NCBI GenBank assembly: GCA_963742715.1
Contig: CAVUMR010000002.1
Span: 930,001-994,000 of the forward strand
Direction: 5' to 3'
Origin: CAVUMR01 sp963742715
Lineage (GTDB): Bacteria > Actinomycetota > Actinomycetes > Mycobacteriales > Micromonosporaceae
DNA: 64,000 bases
Numbering within the stretch: position 1 is the first letter of the stretch; the number at the start of each line of letters is the position of its first letter. This document shows, piece after piece, positions 49,544 to 59,300 of this stretch. Both the position numbers and the translations under genes were made by a program. The notes beneath the pieces are model-generated. The model worked only from the letters and a program-made list of their open reading frames with translations, ran no database searches and was not told the DNA's origin.

Positions 49544-50848
49544 TCAGTCCCGCTTGTACCCGACCACCAGTTCGCTGGCGAGCTGCTCGAGGAAGAGCCC
49601 GATGTCGGTGACGATGCCGACCGCCTGGGCGGAACCGCGGTCGGCCAGCTTGGTGACCGTGGCCGGGTTGATGTCCACCGACACCAGCGGGATCTTCGCC
49701 GGCAGGATGTTGCCGGTGGCGATCGAGTGCAGCATGGTGGCGACCATGATCACCATGCCGACCCCCGGCAGGGCGGCGCGCATCGCCCGCTGACCGGCGA
49801 TCACGTCGGCGTACACGTCGGGCAGCGGCCCGTCGTCGCGTACCGAGCCGACCAGTACGAACTCCTTGCCGTGGGTGACCATCGCGTGCATGACGCCGCG
49901 CTCCAGTACGCCCTGCGCGACGGCGTCGGCGATGGAACCGCAGGACCGGATCTTGTTGATCGCGCGGATGTGGTGCTCGTGCCCGTGCGGTACGCCGTGC
50001 CCCCGGTCCAGGTCCACGCCGAGCGACGTGCCGTACAGCGCCGACTCGATGTCGTGCGCGGCGAGCGCGTTGCCAGCGAACAGCACGTCCACGTACCCGT
50101 CGTCGATCAGCGCGACCATCGCCGGTGCCGCGCCGGTGTGCACGATGGCCGGACCGCCCACCCAGAGGAGCTTCTCCCCGCGGGCCCGGACCTGGCGCAT
50201 CTGCTCGGCGATCTTCCGCACCAGCATCGCCTGCGGCTTCTCCGACGAGACCACGCTGGACATGAACTCGAACGACGACGACGACGGGTCGGTGCGCTCC
50301 GGCTCGGGCAGCGGGATCACCCGGACCCCGTCCACCCCGCAGACGATCGCGTCGGCCGCGGTCACGTCGGACACGGCGATCGTGCGGGCCGTACGGCTCC
50401 CGTCCGGACCGGTCACCACGATGCCGCAGTCCATCTCCGGGTTCGCCACGTCGACCCAGTTACCACCGAGTTTGACCTGGGTGTCCAGGTTGGTGGTGGA
50501 GTAGAAGTCGTCCGGGAACACGCCGTCGGCCGGAGCCGGCCGCAGCACCGCCTCGGCCGGGTTCGCCGGGTTGACCCCGTGCGTCTGCAGCCGCATCACC
50601 AGCCGGACGAGCTGCTCGGAATCGTCCGAGCTGATCGTGAGGATGGCGACGGACTCGTCGGTGTGCCGCTTGCCGACCTCGAACCGGTCTATCCGGTAGT
50701 CGCCGCCGTACTCGAGTACGTCGTCCAGGATCAGGGCGAGTACGCCCGAATCGAGGATGTGGCCGCGGATCTCGACCGACTCGGTGTACCGCACCTTCGA
50801 CCTCCGGATCTGCGCTGTGCCGCGCGGTGTCGCCTCGACGGTAGACAC
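49544..50848 (-). CDS. TIGR00300 / LOR-SDH domain protein (archaeal-type ornithine cyclodeaminase-like)
   Basis: 434 residues from GTG at 50848. RYTESVEIRGHILDSGVLAL and YRIDRFEVGKRHTDESVAIL are the N-terminal LOR/SDH domain. The C-terminal domain binds NAD in related proteins: LLWVGGPAIVHTGAAPAMVA, VDVLFAGNALAAHDIESALY, LGVDLDRGHGVPHGHEHHIR and NKIRSCGSIADAVAQGVLER. Related proteins include the archaeal ornithine cyclodeaminase and the C-terminal half of cyanobacterial ArgZ/AgrE, converting ornithine to proline and ammonia. The function here is by homology only. Divergent from the monooxygenase gene over 182 bp. Confidence 0.83.
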   Translation of the reverse strand: MSTVEATPRGTAQIRRSKVRYTESVEIRGHILDSGVLALILDDVLEYGGDYRIDRFEVGKRHTDESVAILTISSDDSEQLVRLVMRLQTHGVNPANPAEAVLRPAPADGVFPDDFYSTTNLDTQVKLGGNWVDVANPEMDCGIVVTGPDGSRTARTIAVSDVTAADAIVCGVDGVRVIPLPEPERTDPSSSSFEFMSSVVSSEKPQAMLVRKIAEQMRQVRARGEKLLWVGGPAIVHTGAAPAMVALIDDGYVDVLFAGNALAAHDIESALYGTSLGVDLDRGHGVPHGHEHHIRAINKIRSCGSIADAVAQGVLERGVMHAMVTHGKEFVLVGSVRDDGPLPDVYADVIAGQRAMRAALPGVGMVIMVATMLHSIATGNILPAKIPLVSVDINPATVTKLADRGSAQAVGIVTDIGLFLEQLASELVVGYKRD

Positions 50849-51030
50849 TCCATCGCGACCCGGTGCGGTCGGGGGTGGCCGGTCTGATATGGCCGTCCAC
50901 GGCCGCTCGGCCGGGCGTGGCGTGGCTGGTGGACCGGGACGAAAGCGTGGCCGGCCGGACTGGACAACGCATCGGTCGGGGTCGAAGAATGCGACGTTCG
51001 AACAGAAGCGGGGGCGAGAGAGGAGACAGG

Positions 51031-52455
51031 TTGACCGACGAGCGTGCCGGCACCTCCGGGCAGACCGCCGGTGGTGGGACCGGCGACGCGAGTCCACCTT
51101 CCGACGGCCCCGCCGGCGTGTACGACCGCGGCGACGCGGTATGCGTGATCGGTGCCGGCTCGAGCGGGCTCGCCGCGGTGAAGAACCTGCGTGAGCACGG
51201 ATTCGGCGTCGACTGCTACGAGCGCGAGACCGGCGTCGGCGGGATCTGGAACTGGCGGCACGAGCGCAGCCCGGTGTACGGCAGCGCGCACCTGATCTCG
51301 AGCAAGCCGTTCACGCAGTTCCCGGACTTCCCGATGCCCGACTCGTACCCGGACTATCCGCACCACAGCCAGGTACTGAGCTACTTCGGCCGGTACGTCG
51401 AGCACTTCGGGTTGCGCGAGCACATCTGGTTCGGCTCCGAGGTGGTACGGGTCGCGCCGACCGAGGACGGCCGGTGGTACGTGACCGTCCGCGGTACCGG
51501 CGGTGCGGGCGGTGGCCCGTCCCGGATGCTGCGGTACGCCGCGGTGGTGATCGCGAACGGGCACAACTGGTACCCGAAGTTGCCGCAGTACCCGGGGCTG
51601 TCCGACTATCGCGGGCAGGTCCTGCACGCCTCCGGGTACGCCGAGACCTCCCAGTTGCGCGGCAAGCGGGTACTGGTGATCGGCGCCGGCAACACCGGCT
51701 GCGACATCGCGGTGGAAGCCGCCCAGCAGGCCAGCCAGGTGTGGCACTCGGTCCGCCGCGGCTACTGGTACGCGCCGAAGTACGCGCTCGGGCGCCCGGC
51801 CGACCAGGTCGACGACCTGATGCTGGCGTGGCGGGTGCCGCTGCGGATGCGGCAGTGGATCGCCCAGCGGCTGCTGCGGATGACGGTCGGGAAGCTGGAG
51901 CGGTTCGGCCTGCCCAAACCGGACCACCGGTTCTACACCACCCACCCGATCGTCAACAGCCAGCTCGTGTACTACCTCGGACACGGCGACATCACCCCGG
52001 TACCGGATGTGGCCCGGTTCGAGCGGGACCGGGTGGTCTTCACCGACGGGAGTACCGCCAACCCGGATCTGGTCGTGCTGGCCACCGGGTACCTGCCCCG
52101 GTTCGAGTTCCTCGACGGCGAGCACCTCAACGTGGTGGACGGCCGGCCGCGGCTGCACCTGCACATGTTCCCGCCGACCCACCAGTCGCTCGCCGTGGCC
52201 GGGCTGATCCAGCCCGACTCCGGGCAGTTCAACCTGGTGCACTGGCAGACCGTGGCGATCGCCCGGTGGCTGCGCGCCCGTACCGAGGCGCCGGAGCGGG
52301 CGGCCGCGTTCTGGCAGCAGGTGCGCTCCGGTACCGACCGCACCTGGTCGCAGGTGAAGACCGTCGACTCGACCAGGCACTGGTTCGAGGTCGGCCACCA
52401 GCGGTACCTGCGCGCGCTGGAACGAGCGATCCACGAGCTGGAAGGCAGCCGATGA
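51031..52455 (+). CDS. Flavin-containing monooxygenase
   Basis: 474 residues. The start is TTG at 51031, decided by GAGAGGAG six bases upstream. The FAD Rossmann motif is VCVIGAGSSGLAAVKNLREH; NADPH binding is VLVIGAGNTGCDIAVEAAQQ. The FMO fingerprint is YRGQVLHASGYAE (F/Y-x-G-x3-H-x3-Y). LVVLATGYLPRFEFLDG is the ATG-type linker motif. It oxygenates a soft nucleophile or a ketone; the two cannot be separated here. An ATGA overlap with the following alpha/beta hydrolase suggests a two-step pathway (oxygenation, then hydrolysis), which is inference. Confidence 0.9.
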   Translation: MTDERAGTSGQTAGGGTGDASPPSDGPAGVYDRGDAVCVIGAGSSGLAAVKNLREHGFGVDCYERETGVGGIWNWRHERSPVYGSAHLISSKPFTQFPDFPMPDSYPDYPHHSQVLSYFGRYVEHFGLREHIWFGSEVVRVAPTEDGRWYVTVRGTGGAGGGPSRMLRYAAVVIANGHNWYPKLPQYPGLSDYRGQVLHASGYAETSQLRGKRVLVIGAGNTGCDIAVEAAQQASQVWHSVRRGYWYAPKYALGRPADQVDDLMLAWRVPLRMRQWIAQRLLRMTVGKLERFGLPKPDHRFYTTHPIVNSQLVYYLGHGDITPVPDVARFERDRVVFTDGSTANPDLVVLATGYLPRFEFLDGEHLNVVDGRPRLHLHMFPPTHQSLAVAGLIQPDSGQFNLVHWQTVAIARWLRARTEAPERAAAFWQQVRSGTDRTWSQVKTVDSTRHWFEVGHQRYLRALERAIHELEGSR

Positions 52456-53201
52456 GCCGAGTCGCGTCGCCGGACAAGCCGAGGCGTACCCGCGCGGTGC
52501 GCCCGTGGGAGTGGGCGCATCCGGCCGAGCCGGTCGAGCGCGAGCTCCGGTCGGTACTGGCGCCACCCGGCTCCGGCCGGCCACCGGTGCTGTTCGTACC
52601 GGGGCTGCGCGGCTCCGCGAGCGACTTCGCCGAGCACTGGCTGGAACGTACCGCCGAGCGGGGCTACCCGGCGTACGCGATGAGCCTGCGCGGACAGGGC
52701 GCCAGCGGCCCGGCGCCACGGGGCAAGCGCACGCTGCTGCGCGAGTACGCGCACGACGTACTGCAGGTCGCGACCTCGCTGCCGCGGCAGTGCGTGCTGG
52801 TCGGGTACGACACCGGTGCCCTGGTGGTGACGCAGGTGCTGAGCCGCTATCCGGCCCGGGCCGGAGTGCTGGTCGCACCGGTCGGGGTTCCGGGTGCCCG
52901 GGGAACGCTACGGCTGATGTTCCGCGCCCCGGATCTCGCCGCGGCGGCCCTGTTCAGCCGTGGCCGGGAGCCGGCTCAGGCCGGCAGCCCGGTACTGGTC
53001 GCCGGCGATCCGGACGACCGGCGCAGCCCGCGCAAGGCGCTGGACCGGCTGGCCCAGCGGTACAACGGGCAGCCGATGTTCCTGCCGGGGGCGGGGCATG
53101 ACCTGCCGCGGGGGCGGCGTTGGCAGGAGCCGATCGACGCGGTACTGGACTGGGTCGACGAGACGCTCGGCGCGCCCACTCCGGCGGTCACCCCGGTCTG
53201 A
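52452..53201 (+). CDS. Alpha/beta hydrolase with Asp at the nucleophile elbow
   Basis: 249 residues from ATG at 52452 in the overlap with the monooxygenase. PPVLFVPGLRGSASDFAEHW carries the oxyanion region. YAMSLRGQGASG is typical. The nucleophile elbow is CVLVGYDTGALVVTQVL: Asp120 takes the place of Ser (codon at 52809-52811). The acid is likely in VLVAGDPDDRRSP and the base in LPGAGHDLP (His216). Asp nucleophiles occur in epoxide hydrolases and haloalkane dehalogenases. The cap region between strands 6 and 7 seems very short, unlike classical epoxide hydrolases. The substrate is unknown. Confidence 0.82.
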   Translation: MSRVASPDKPRRTRAVRPWEWAHPAEPVERELRSVLAPPGSGRPPVLFVPGLRGSASDFAEHWLERTAERGYPAYAMSLRGQGASGPAPRGKRTLLREYAHDVLQVATSLPRQCVLVGYDTGALVVTQVLSRYPARAGVLVAPVGVPGARGTLRLMFRAPDLAAAALFSRGREPAQAGSPVLVAGDPDDRRSPRKALDRLAQRYNGQPMFLPGAGHDLPRGRRWQEPIDAVLDWVDETLGAPTPAVTPV

Positions 53202-53254
53202 CCGGACGATCCGGCGGCCCGGCGGCCCGGCGCCGTCAGTTCGGCGGGTGCGGC

Positions 53255-54433
53255 TCAGACCACCGCGCCGTCGTCCGGGTCGCCGTCCTCGCTGCGTTCG
53301 GCCCGCAGCCGCCAGATCAGCATGACGAAGCCGCCGAGGATCGCGCAGAAGCCGAGCCCGATGGACAGGTCGGTGCCGATGTCGAGCAGGGTCGGCCAGA
53401 GCAGCAGTATGAAGCCGGCCAGGACCAGCAGGACCGCGGCGCCGGCGTTGCGGGACAACCGTGGCAGCGGGGGCGGTGGGGGAGGCGTGTAGCCCTCATC
53501 GTCCGAGTCGTCGAAGTCCGCGTCGAGGGCGTCGAGCAGGCTCGGCGGTCCGGCCTCCGGTGACCGCCGCCCGGCGCGGGGACCGGGCCCGGCCGCGGGC
53601 TCGTCGTCGGTGTGCGCACCGCCGGGCCGGCCGGATCCGGACCCGCCGGACTGGTCGTCGCCGACGTCCTCGGCGACCGGCCACGGAGGGAGTGCGCCCG
53701 AGGTCGGCGAGGCGAAGTAGTCGGACATGAGCTCGGCCCAGCGGGCGTCGAACTCCTCCCGGCTGTCGGACTGGCCGCCGGTGCCGGCCATCGCTGCCGG
53801 CCGGGCGGGTGCCGGGTCGGGGGGCTCGCCGGTCGTCGGGGCGTCGGGGCCGGCGTTCGCGCCCGCCCCGGCCTCCGGCGTGGCCCCGTCACGCACCGGT
53901 CCCGCGTCGCGGGTCGGGTCGGCGGGCAGGTCCATCAGCTGGTCGCCGGCCGCGGTCGGATCGGGCCGGCTGCCGGTGTCGTCGCTGGCCGCGGTGGGGT
54001 CCGGCCCGATCGGCGGCGCGCCGGGCCGGGTCGGCGGCGCGTCGGACCGGGTGAGTGCGGTGTCGGGCCGGGTCGGCGCGCGGTCCGTGGCTGGGTCTGG
54101 GGCTGGGTCTGTCGTTCGGTCCGGGCCCGAGTCGCTGCCGCCGGTGGACCGGGCCGCCGGCTTGTCGGCGCCGAGCCGGGACACGTAACCGCGGGCCTCG
54201 CCGAGCTGCCGGCGGTCGACGTACAGCCGGTCGGTCGGCCGGCTCGGCAGGGTGGTCGTGCGGGTGACCGGATGCAGATCGGCGGTGGGTTGCAGGTACG
54301 CCGCGATCCCGGCGAGCGCGAGCACGTCCAGCAGGTGCTCGCCGACGCGTGGGTCGACGTCGGCCGCCGCGGCGTACTCCACCGCCTCCAGCCCGTTGTC
54401 CCGCCGGCCGCGCCGGGCGGCTCCGCCGCTCAC
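53255..54433 (-). CDS. Hypothetical protein with disordered middle and two C-terminal membrane helices
   Basis: 392 residues. The N-terminal 80 residues form a small alpha/beta unit (VEYAAAADVDPRVGEHLLDV, LALAGIAAYLQP, LYVDRRQLGEARGYV), resembling DUF2007-like signal proteins. A long Pro/Asp/Thr-rich region (about 95-300) has low complexity (TDPAPDPATDRAPTRPD). The C-terminus has two membrane helices: AGAAVLLVLAGFILLLWPTL and LSIGLGFCAILGGFVMLIW. Its stop is close to the plus-strand hydrolase stop, and its start overlaps the esterase stop by 4 bp, so it is cotranscribed with that esterase. Function unknown. Confidence 0.72.
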   Translation of the reverse strand: MSGGAARRGRRDNGLEAVEYAAAADVDPRVGEHLLDVLALAGIAAYLQPTADLHPVTRTTTLPSRPTDRLYVDRRQLGEARGYVSRLGADKPAARSTGGSDSGPDRTTDPAPDPATDRAPTRPDTALTRSDAPPTRPGAPPIGPDPTAASDDTGSRPDPTAAGDQLMDLPADPTRDAGPVRDGATPEAGAGANAGPDAPTTGEPPDPAPARPAAMAGTGGQSDSREEFDARWAELMSDYFASPTSGALPPWPVAEDVGDDQSGGSGSGRPGGAHTDDEPAAGPGPRAGRRSPEAGPPSLLDALDADFDDSDDEGYTPPPPPPLPRLSRNAGAAVLLVLAGFILLLWPTLLDIGTDLSIGLGFCAILGGFVMLIWRLRAERSEDGDPDDGAVV

Positions 54434-55338
54434 GACCGACCCCGGCCAGGCTGCGCCCCCGGCGTCCGGTCGGTGTCGGCCGGACTGGTCGGCACGGTGT
54501 CGGCCGGCACGGTATCGGCCGGCTCAGTGCCCGGTGGAGCGATTGCGGCCGGATCCCCGCCGGGCAGCGCGGCCAACCGCTCCCGGATGAACTCCAGGCT
54601 GCCCGCGAACAGGGTCTCGGCGTCGTTGTCGAGCGTCGCGACGTGGTAGCTGTCGGCCAGTACCTGCTCGCGGACATCGGTGCTGGACACGCCGGCGAGC
54701 AGCAGCCGGGTCGACACCGGCTCGACCACGTGGTCGACCGCACTGCGGTACACCCGCAGCGGGTTTCGGATCCGGCCCAGATCGGCCCGGGTCACCTGCC
54801 ACAGCTGGGTGAGCGAGCGCATCGCGGCGAGCGGCACCCGCCCGTACGCCAGCTCGGTGGAGCCCGCCTTCTTGATGTCGCTGCCGACGCCCTTGGTACT
54901 GCGCATGACCCGGGACAGCACCGGCAGCAGGTACCGGACGTCAAAGCGTTCGGTCGCCAGCGACGGGTTGACCACCACCACCCCGGCCAGCTCGTTGCCC
55001 CGCTGTTCAGCCAGCCGGAGTACCAGCGCGCCACCCATCGACAGGCCCATCGCGAACGTCGGCGCACCGGACGGACCCATCAGGTCCAGCAGTTCGTCGA
55101 AGGCGCGCTCGAGCTCGCCGTACCAGTCCTCCCACCGGGTGGTGGCCATGTCCTGCCATCGCGTGCCGTGGCCGGGCAGCCGCGGACAGGACACGGTGAT
55201 ACCGGCCTGGTGCAGGTACTCACCCCAGGGGCGCATGCTCTGCGGACATCCGGTGAAGCCGTGGCAGAGCACGACCCCGGCCGCTGCCGTGCTGCCCGCG
55301 TCGAGCAGGAACGGCTCCGCCCCGGCGAGTACCGGCAC
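54430..55338 (-). CDS. Alpha/beta hydrolase, carboxylesterase/lysophospholipase-like
   Basis: 302 residues from GTG at 55338, set by GGAGGAGGTG upstream. GVVLCHGFTGCPQSMRPWGE carries the oxyanion hole. The nucleophile elbow is FAMGLSMGGALVLRLAEQ with Ser (G-x-S-x-G). The rest shows RLPGHGTRWQDMATTRWEDW and DHVVEPVSTRLLLAG (catalytic Asp region), with the His in DSYHVATLDND. It resembles thermophilic carboxylesterase Est30 and monoacylglycerol-lipase-like proteins. A low-complexity tail (EPADTVPADTVPTSPADTD) has an internal repeat. Divergent from the plsC-like gene. Confidence 0.86.
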   Translation of the reverse strand: MPVLAGAEPFLLDAGSTAAAGVVLCHGFTGCPQSMRPWGEYLHQAGITVSCPRLPGHGTRWQDMATTRWEDWYGELERAFDELLDLMGPSGAPTFAMGLSMGGALVLRLAEQRGNELAGVVVVNPSLATERFDVRYLLPVLSRVMRSTKGVGSDIKKAGSTELAYGRVPLAAMRSLTQLWQVTRADLGRIRNPLRVYRSAVDHVVEPVSTRLLLAGVSSTDVREQVLADSYHVATLDNDAETLFAGSLEFIRERLAALPGGDPAAIAPPGTEPADTVPADTVPTSPADTDRTPGAQPGRGRS

Positions 55339-55576
55339 TAGGTGCACCTCCTCCGCGCCACGGCGCGTCTCGTCCCGGCCAGCTGCCGCGGCCCCGCGGT
55401 GTTCCGGGACGTCCAGTCTGCCGTCCCCGGCACGGTCGCGGATCATCCGGCGGCAGCCCGGCGGCGGACCTAGGCAATCGTGACACGACCGGAAAGTGAT
55501 CGGGGAGTCCGTTGTCCGGCGCCACGCCGGGTCCGTACGCTCGGGACGGACATCGACGGATTCCGGGAGGGTCGGC

Positions 55577-56311
55577 GTGCTCTACTGGGTGCTCAAGCGC
55601 ATCCTCCTCGGCCCCGTGCTGCGGCTGATCTGGTGGCCGACGGTTCAGGGTGCCGAGAACATCCCGGACTCCGGGCCGGCCATCCTGGCCAGCAACCACC
55701 TGGCCTTCGCCGATTCGATCTTCCTGCCGCTGGTGGTGCGCCGGAAGGTGACATTCCTGGCCAAGAGCGAATACTTCACCGGTCGGGGCATCAAGGGCTT
55801 CTTCACCAGGCTGTTCTTCTCCGCCGTCGGCGCGGTGCCGATCGACCGGACGAACTCCAGCGCCGCCCGGGCCGCGCTGGAGACCGGCAAGCGGGTGCTC
55901 GCCGGTGGCGACCTGCTCGGCATCTACCCGGAGGGCACCCGGTCACCCGACGGCCGGCTGTACCGCGGCAAGACCGGAGTCGCCCGGATGGCGCTCGAAG
56001 CCGGGGTGCAGATCATCCCGTGCGCGATGCTCAACATGTACGACCTGCAGCCGCCGGGTCGGAAGATCCCGCGGTTGATGCGGCCCCGCATCGTCATCGG
56101 CAAGCCGCTGGACTTCTCCCGGTACGCCGGCATGGCGGGGGACCGGTTCATCGAGCGGTCGGTGACCGACGAGATCATGTACGAGCTGATGGAGCTGACC
56201 GGCCAGGAGTACGTCGACGTGTACGCGGCCAAGGTCAAGGCCGAGGCAGCCCGCAGCAGCCGGCCGACCACCCCGGAGATGTCGGCCACCACCGGTGCCG
56301 CTGCGGCCTGA
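55577..56311 (+). CDS. 1-acyl-glycerol-3-phosphate acyltransferase (PlsC family)
   Basis: 244 residues from GTG at 55577 with GGGAGGG five bases upstream. The acyltransferase motif I is ILASNHLAFADSIFLPLV (N-H-x4-D), motif II is GAVPIDRTNSS, motif III is LGIYPEGTRSPDGRLYRG (E-G-T-R), and motif IV is VQIIPCAMLNM. It makes phosphatidic acid from lysophosphatidic acid at the membrane. It corresponds to Rv2182c in M. tuberculosis, a known neighbour of the fadD15-pimB region. Confidence 0.9.
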   Translation: MLYWVLKRILLGPVLRLIWWPTVQGAENIPDSGPAILASNHLAFADSIFLPLVVRRKVTFLAKSEYFTGRGIKGFFTRLFFSAVGAVPIDRTNSSAARAALETGKRVLAGGDLLGIYPEGTRSPDGRLYRGKTGVARMALEAGVQIIPCAMLNMYDLQPPGRKIPRLMRPRIVIGKPLDFSRYAGMAGDRFIERSVTDEIMYELMELTGQEYVDVYAAKVKAEAARSSRPTTPEMSATTGAAAA

Positions 56312-56382
56312 CCCGCCGCGGCCCGAGCCGCCGCAGCATGACCCGCCGCGGCCACGACCGCGGTGACGGGTGCCCCGGTCGG

Positions 56383-59300
56383 TCAGGCGTTTTCGGCGGC
56401 TGGCGGCAGCTGGCCCGGAATGCCGTCGAGCAGCCTGGCCGCGCGGTTGCGGGTGGCGAACTGGCGGACCTGGGTCAGGTACGCCTCGGTCTGGGCCCAG
56501 TCGCCCGCATTGGCGTACGCCCGCGCGGCCGCGGCGAGCGACAGCGCGCAGTCGCTCGCGTCGCCGATCCGCTCGAAGATCCCGGCCGCCTCGGCGTGCA
56601 GCTCGCCTGCCCTGGCCGGGTCGCCGTGGCCGGTGGCCACCCCGGCGGTCGCGGTCCGCAGCGCGGCGTCCACCCACGGCGTCTGCCGTGGTGCGGCCCG
56701 CAGCATGCCTTCGATCCGCGCCGACGGGGCCGGGCCCAGCAACGCGGCGGCGTGCGCGGCGGCGCAGACCCACTCGCCGCTCGGGATCGAGCGGACCTCC
56801 CGCCAGCTCGCGTCGAGCTCGGTCAGCATGGTGTCCGCCTCGTCCGCGCGGTCCTGCAGTGCCCGGCACAACGCGCCGTGGGCGAGGGTGGACCAGACGA
56901 GTCGGCGGAACCCGGACCGGCGGGCCGCCGCGACCGCGTCGGCCACCTCGTCGGGGCCGGCTTCCGACCCACTGCCCGGCGTGCCGGTGGGGTCGCACAG
57001 TTCGGTCAGCCAGGCGCTCTGGGCCCGGGACTGCAGGTCCCACTCACCGGTCGGGGTGTCGCGCAGCGCGCCGGCCGCGGCCAGCGTGCCGGGCCAGTCA
57101 CCGGAGAGATAGGCCCGGAACGAGGTCTCCGAGTACTGCGTGGCGAGACTGTGCGCGTCCCCGACGTCGAGCTTGCGCCCCTCGACCATCAGCCGGTTGG
57201 CCTGATCGGTCTCGCACTCCTCCTGCAGTGCCGACACCAGGTTCTGGAGCACCCGGCGCAGGCTCGGCAGCTGGTACGACCGGCACTCCCGGAGCGCCTG
57301 CTCGAGGTCGGCCAGCCCGGTGATGTCGCCGGCGAAGTAACGGGCGGTACCGATGGTGATCATCGCGTTGACCCGTACCTCGATGAGCCCGAGCCGTTCG
57401 GCCATGGCGACCGCGGTAGCGGCCGACTCGATCGCCGGATCGAGCTCGTAGTTGAGCATGTGCAGCCGGGCCAGCTCGGCGTGCGCGGTCGCCTTGCCCT
57501 CGCTGTCGGGCAGTTCGGCGTACAACCGCAGCGCCCGGTCCAGGCAGGACAGTGCCTGGGTCCGGTCGGCGCCGGACCAGGCGGCGGTACCGAGCAGTGT
57601 CTCGGCCCGGGCCGCGCTCGCGGTGTCCCCGCTGTCGAGCAGCTCGGCGGCGAGTTCGGTGAGCTGCTTGCGACCGCCGCCGGCGATGAACAGGTCACCG
57701 TTGGATAGGAACGCGAGTTCCGCGCCGAGCAGCTCAAGCTGCCGCCGCTGCCGGTTGGCCGCCTCGTCGATCACCCCGTCGCTGAACAGGCCCAGTGCCC
57801 GCGAGACGTGACCGGCCGCGGTGTCCAGGGCATGCAGGGCGTACGCGCGGCGAGCGGCCCGGTGCAGCGTCTCCCGGGCGGCCGGCGCGTACTGCGACGT
57901 GTCGGCGCCGACGGTGCGGGCGATCTCGTGCGCGGCGTACCGGTGGTTGGCCAGTACCTCGGCCAGGTCGGTGGTACGACCGTCGGCGCCGACCGCGTCC
58001 AGCCAGTCCGCGGCCCGCTGGTGCCGGACGATCCGCTCGGTACGGGGCAGCCGCCGGTAGCTGACGTCCCGGACCAGAACGTGCCGGAACCGGTACTCGG
58101 CCTGACCGGCCATAGTGGACTCAGGCTGTTCGTGTACCAGCTCGCGCTGCTCCAACCGGCGAAGCGAGCGAACCACCGGTTCGGCCGGCAGCCCCAGCGC
58201 GGCGGCGACCGCACCGGGCCAGAACTGCACACCGACCACGGCCGCGGCCTGCAGCACGGCCCGGTCGTTCGGGCTGAGCAGGTCGAGCCGGCTGCCGATG
58301 ACCGCCTGCACGCTGGCCGGTACCGGGATGTCCGGTCCGGCGTCGAGCGACCAGGCCCGGCCGGTACGCCGGAGCACCTTGCGCTCGATGAGCATGCGCA
58401 CGTACTCGTGGGCGTACAGCGGATTCCCGGCCGCCTTCTCCACCAGGGAGTCGAGCATCTGGGCGGGGAACGCGGACTGTCCGAGCAGCGCGGCGTACAT
58501 GGCCGCCACGTCGGTGTCGCGCATCGGCCCGAGCGAGGCGGTCAACGTACCGGCGAGACTGGTACGCCAGGACGGGTTGCGCTCCAGCAGCTCCGGTCGG
58601 GCGGTACACAGGACCAGCAGCGGTACGTCCCGCACGCCGGTACCGAGGCGCTCGAGGAACCGCAGCATCGCCGGGTCGGCCCATTGCACGTCCTCGACGA
58701 CCAGCACGGTCGGTTGTTTCGCGGCGAGCGCCACCACGAACCGGCGCCAGGCCGACTCGGCATCCTCGGCCGGAAGCTGCTCACCGGACAGGCCGACCAG
58801 TGGTGCCAGCGCGTGCGACAACCGGGCGGCTTCACCGGAAGACACCAGCTCGGCCAGCATCGTGTCCAGCCGGTCCCGCGCGGTCTGCGCGTTGTCCGAG
58901 TCGAGGATGCCGGCCTGCGCCTTGACGATGTCGGCGAACGCGGCGTACGTGACGTTCTCGCCGAACGGCGGGCAGTGCCCGGTACGCCAGTGCAGCCGCA
59001 GGTCGGGTCGGGCCACCGCGTACCGGAACAGCTCCCGGACCAGCCGGCTCTTGCCGATGCCGGGCTGACCGAGCACGGTGATCAACTGCGGCATCCGTTC
59101 GAGCACGGTGCGGTCCAGGGCGTTGGCGAGCAACCCCAGCTCGTGTACCCGGTCGATCATCGGGGTGCGGTCGGCCTCGAGATCGGTGGTCCGCCGGCGC
59201 AGTGCGCCGACCGCCAGCCACACCTCGGTCGGGGTGGACCGGCCGCGCAGGATCACCGGCTCGTGTTCGGTGTACCGGATCGCGTCGCTGGTCGCGGCGT

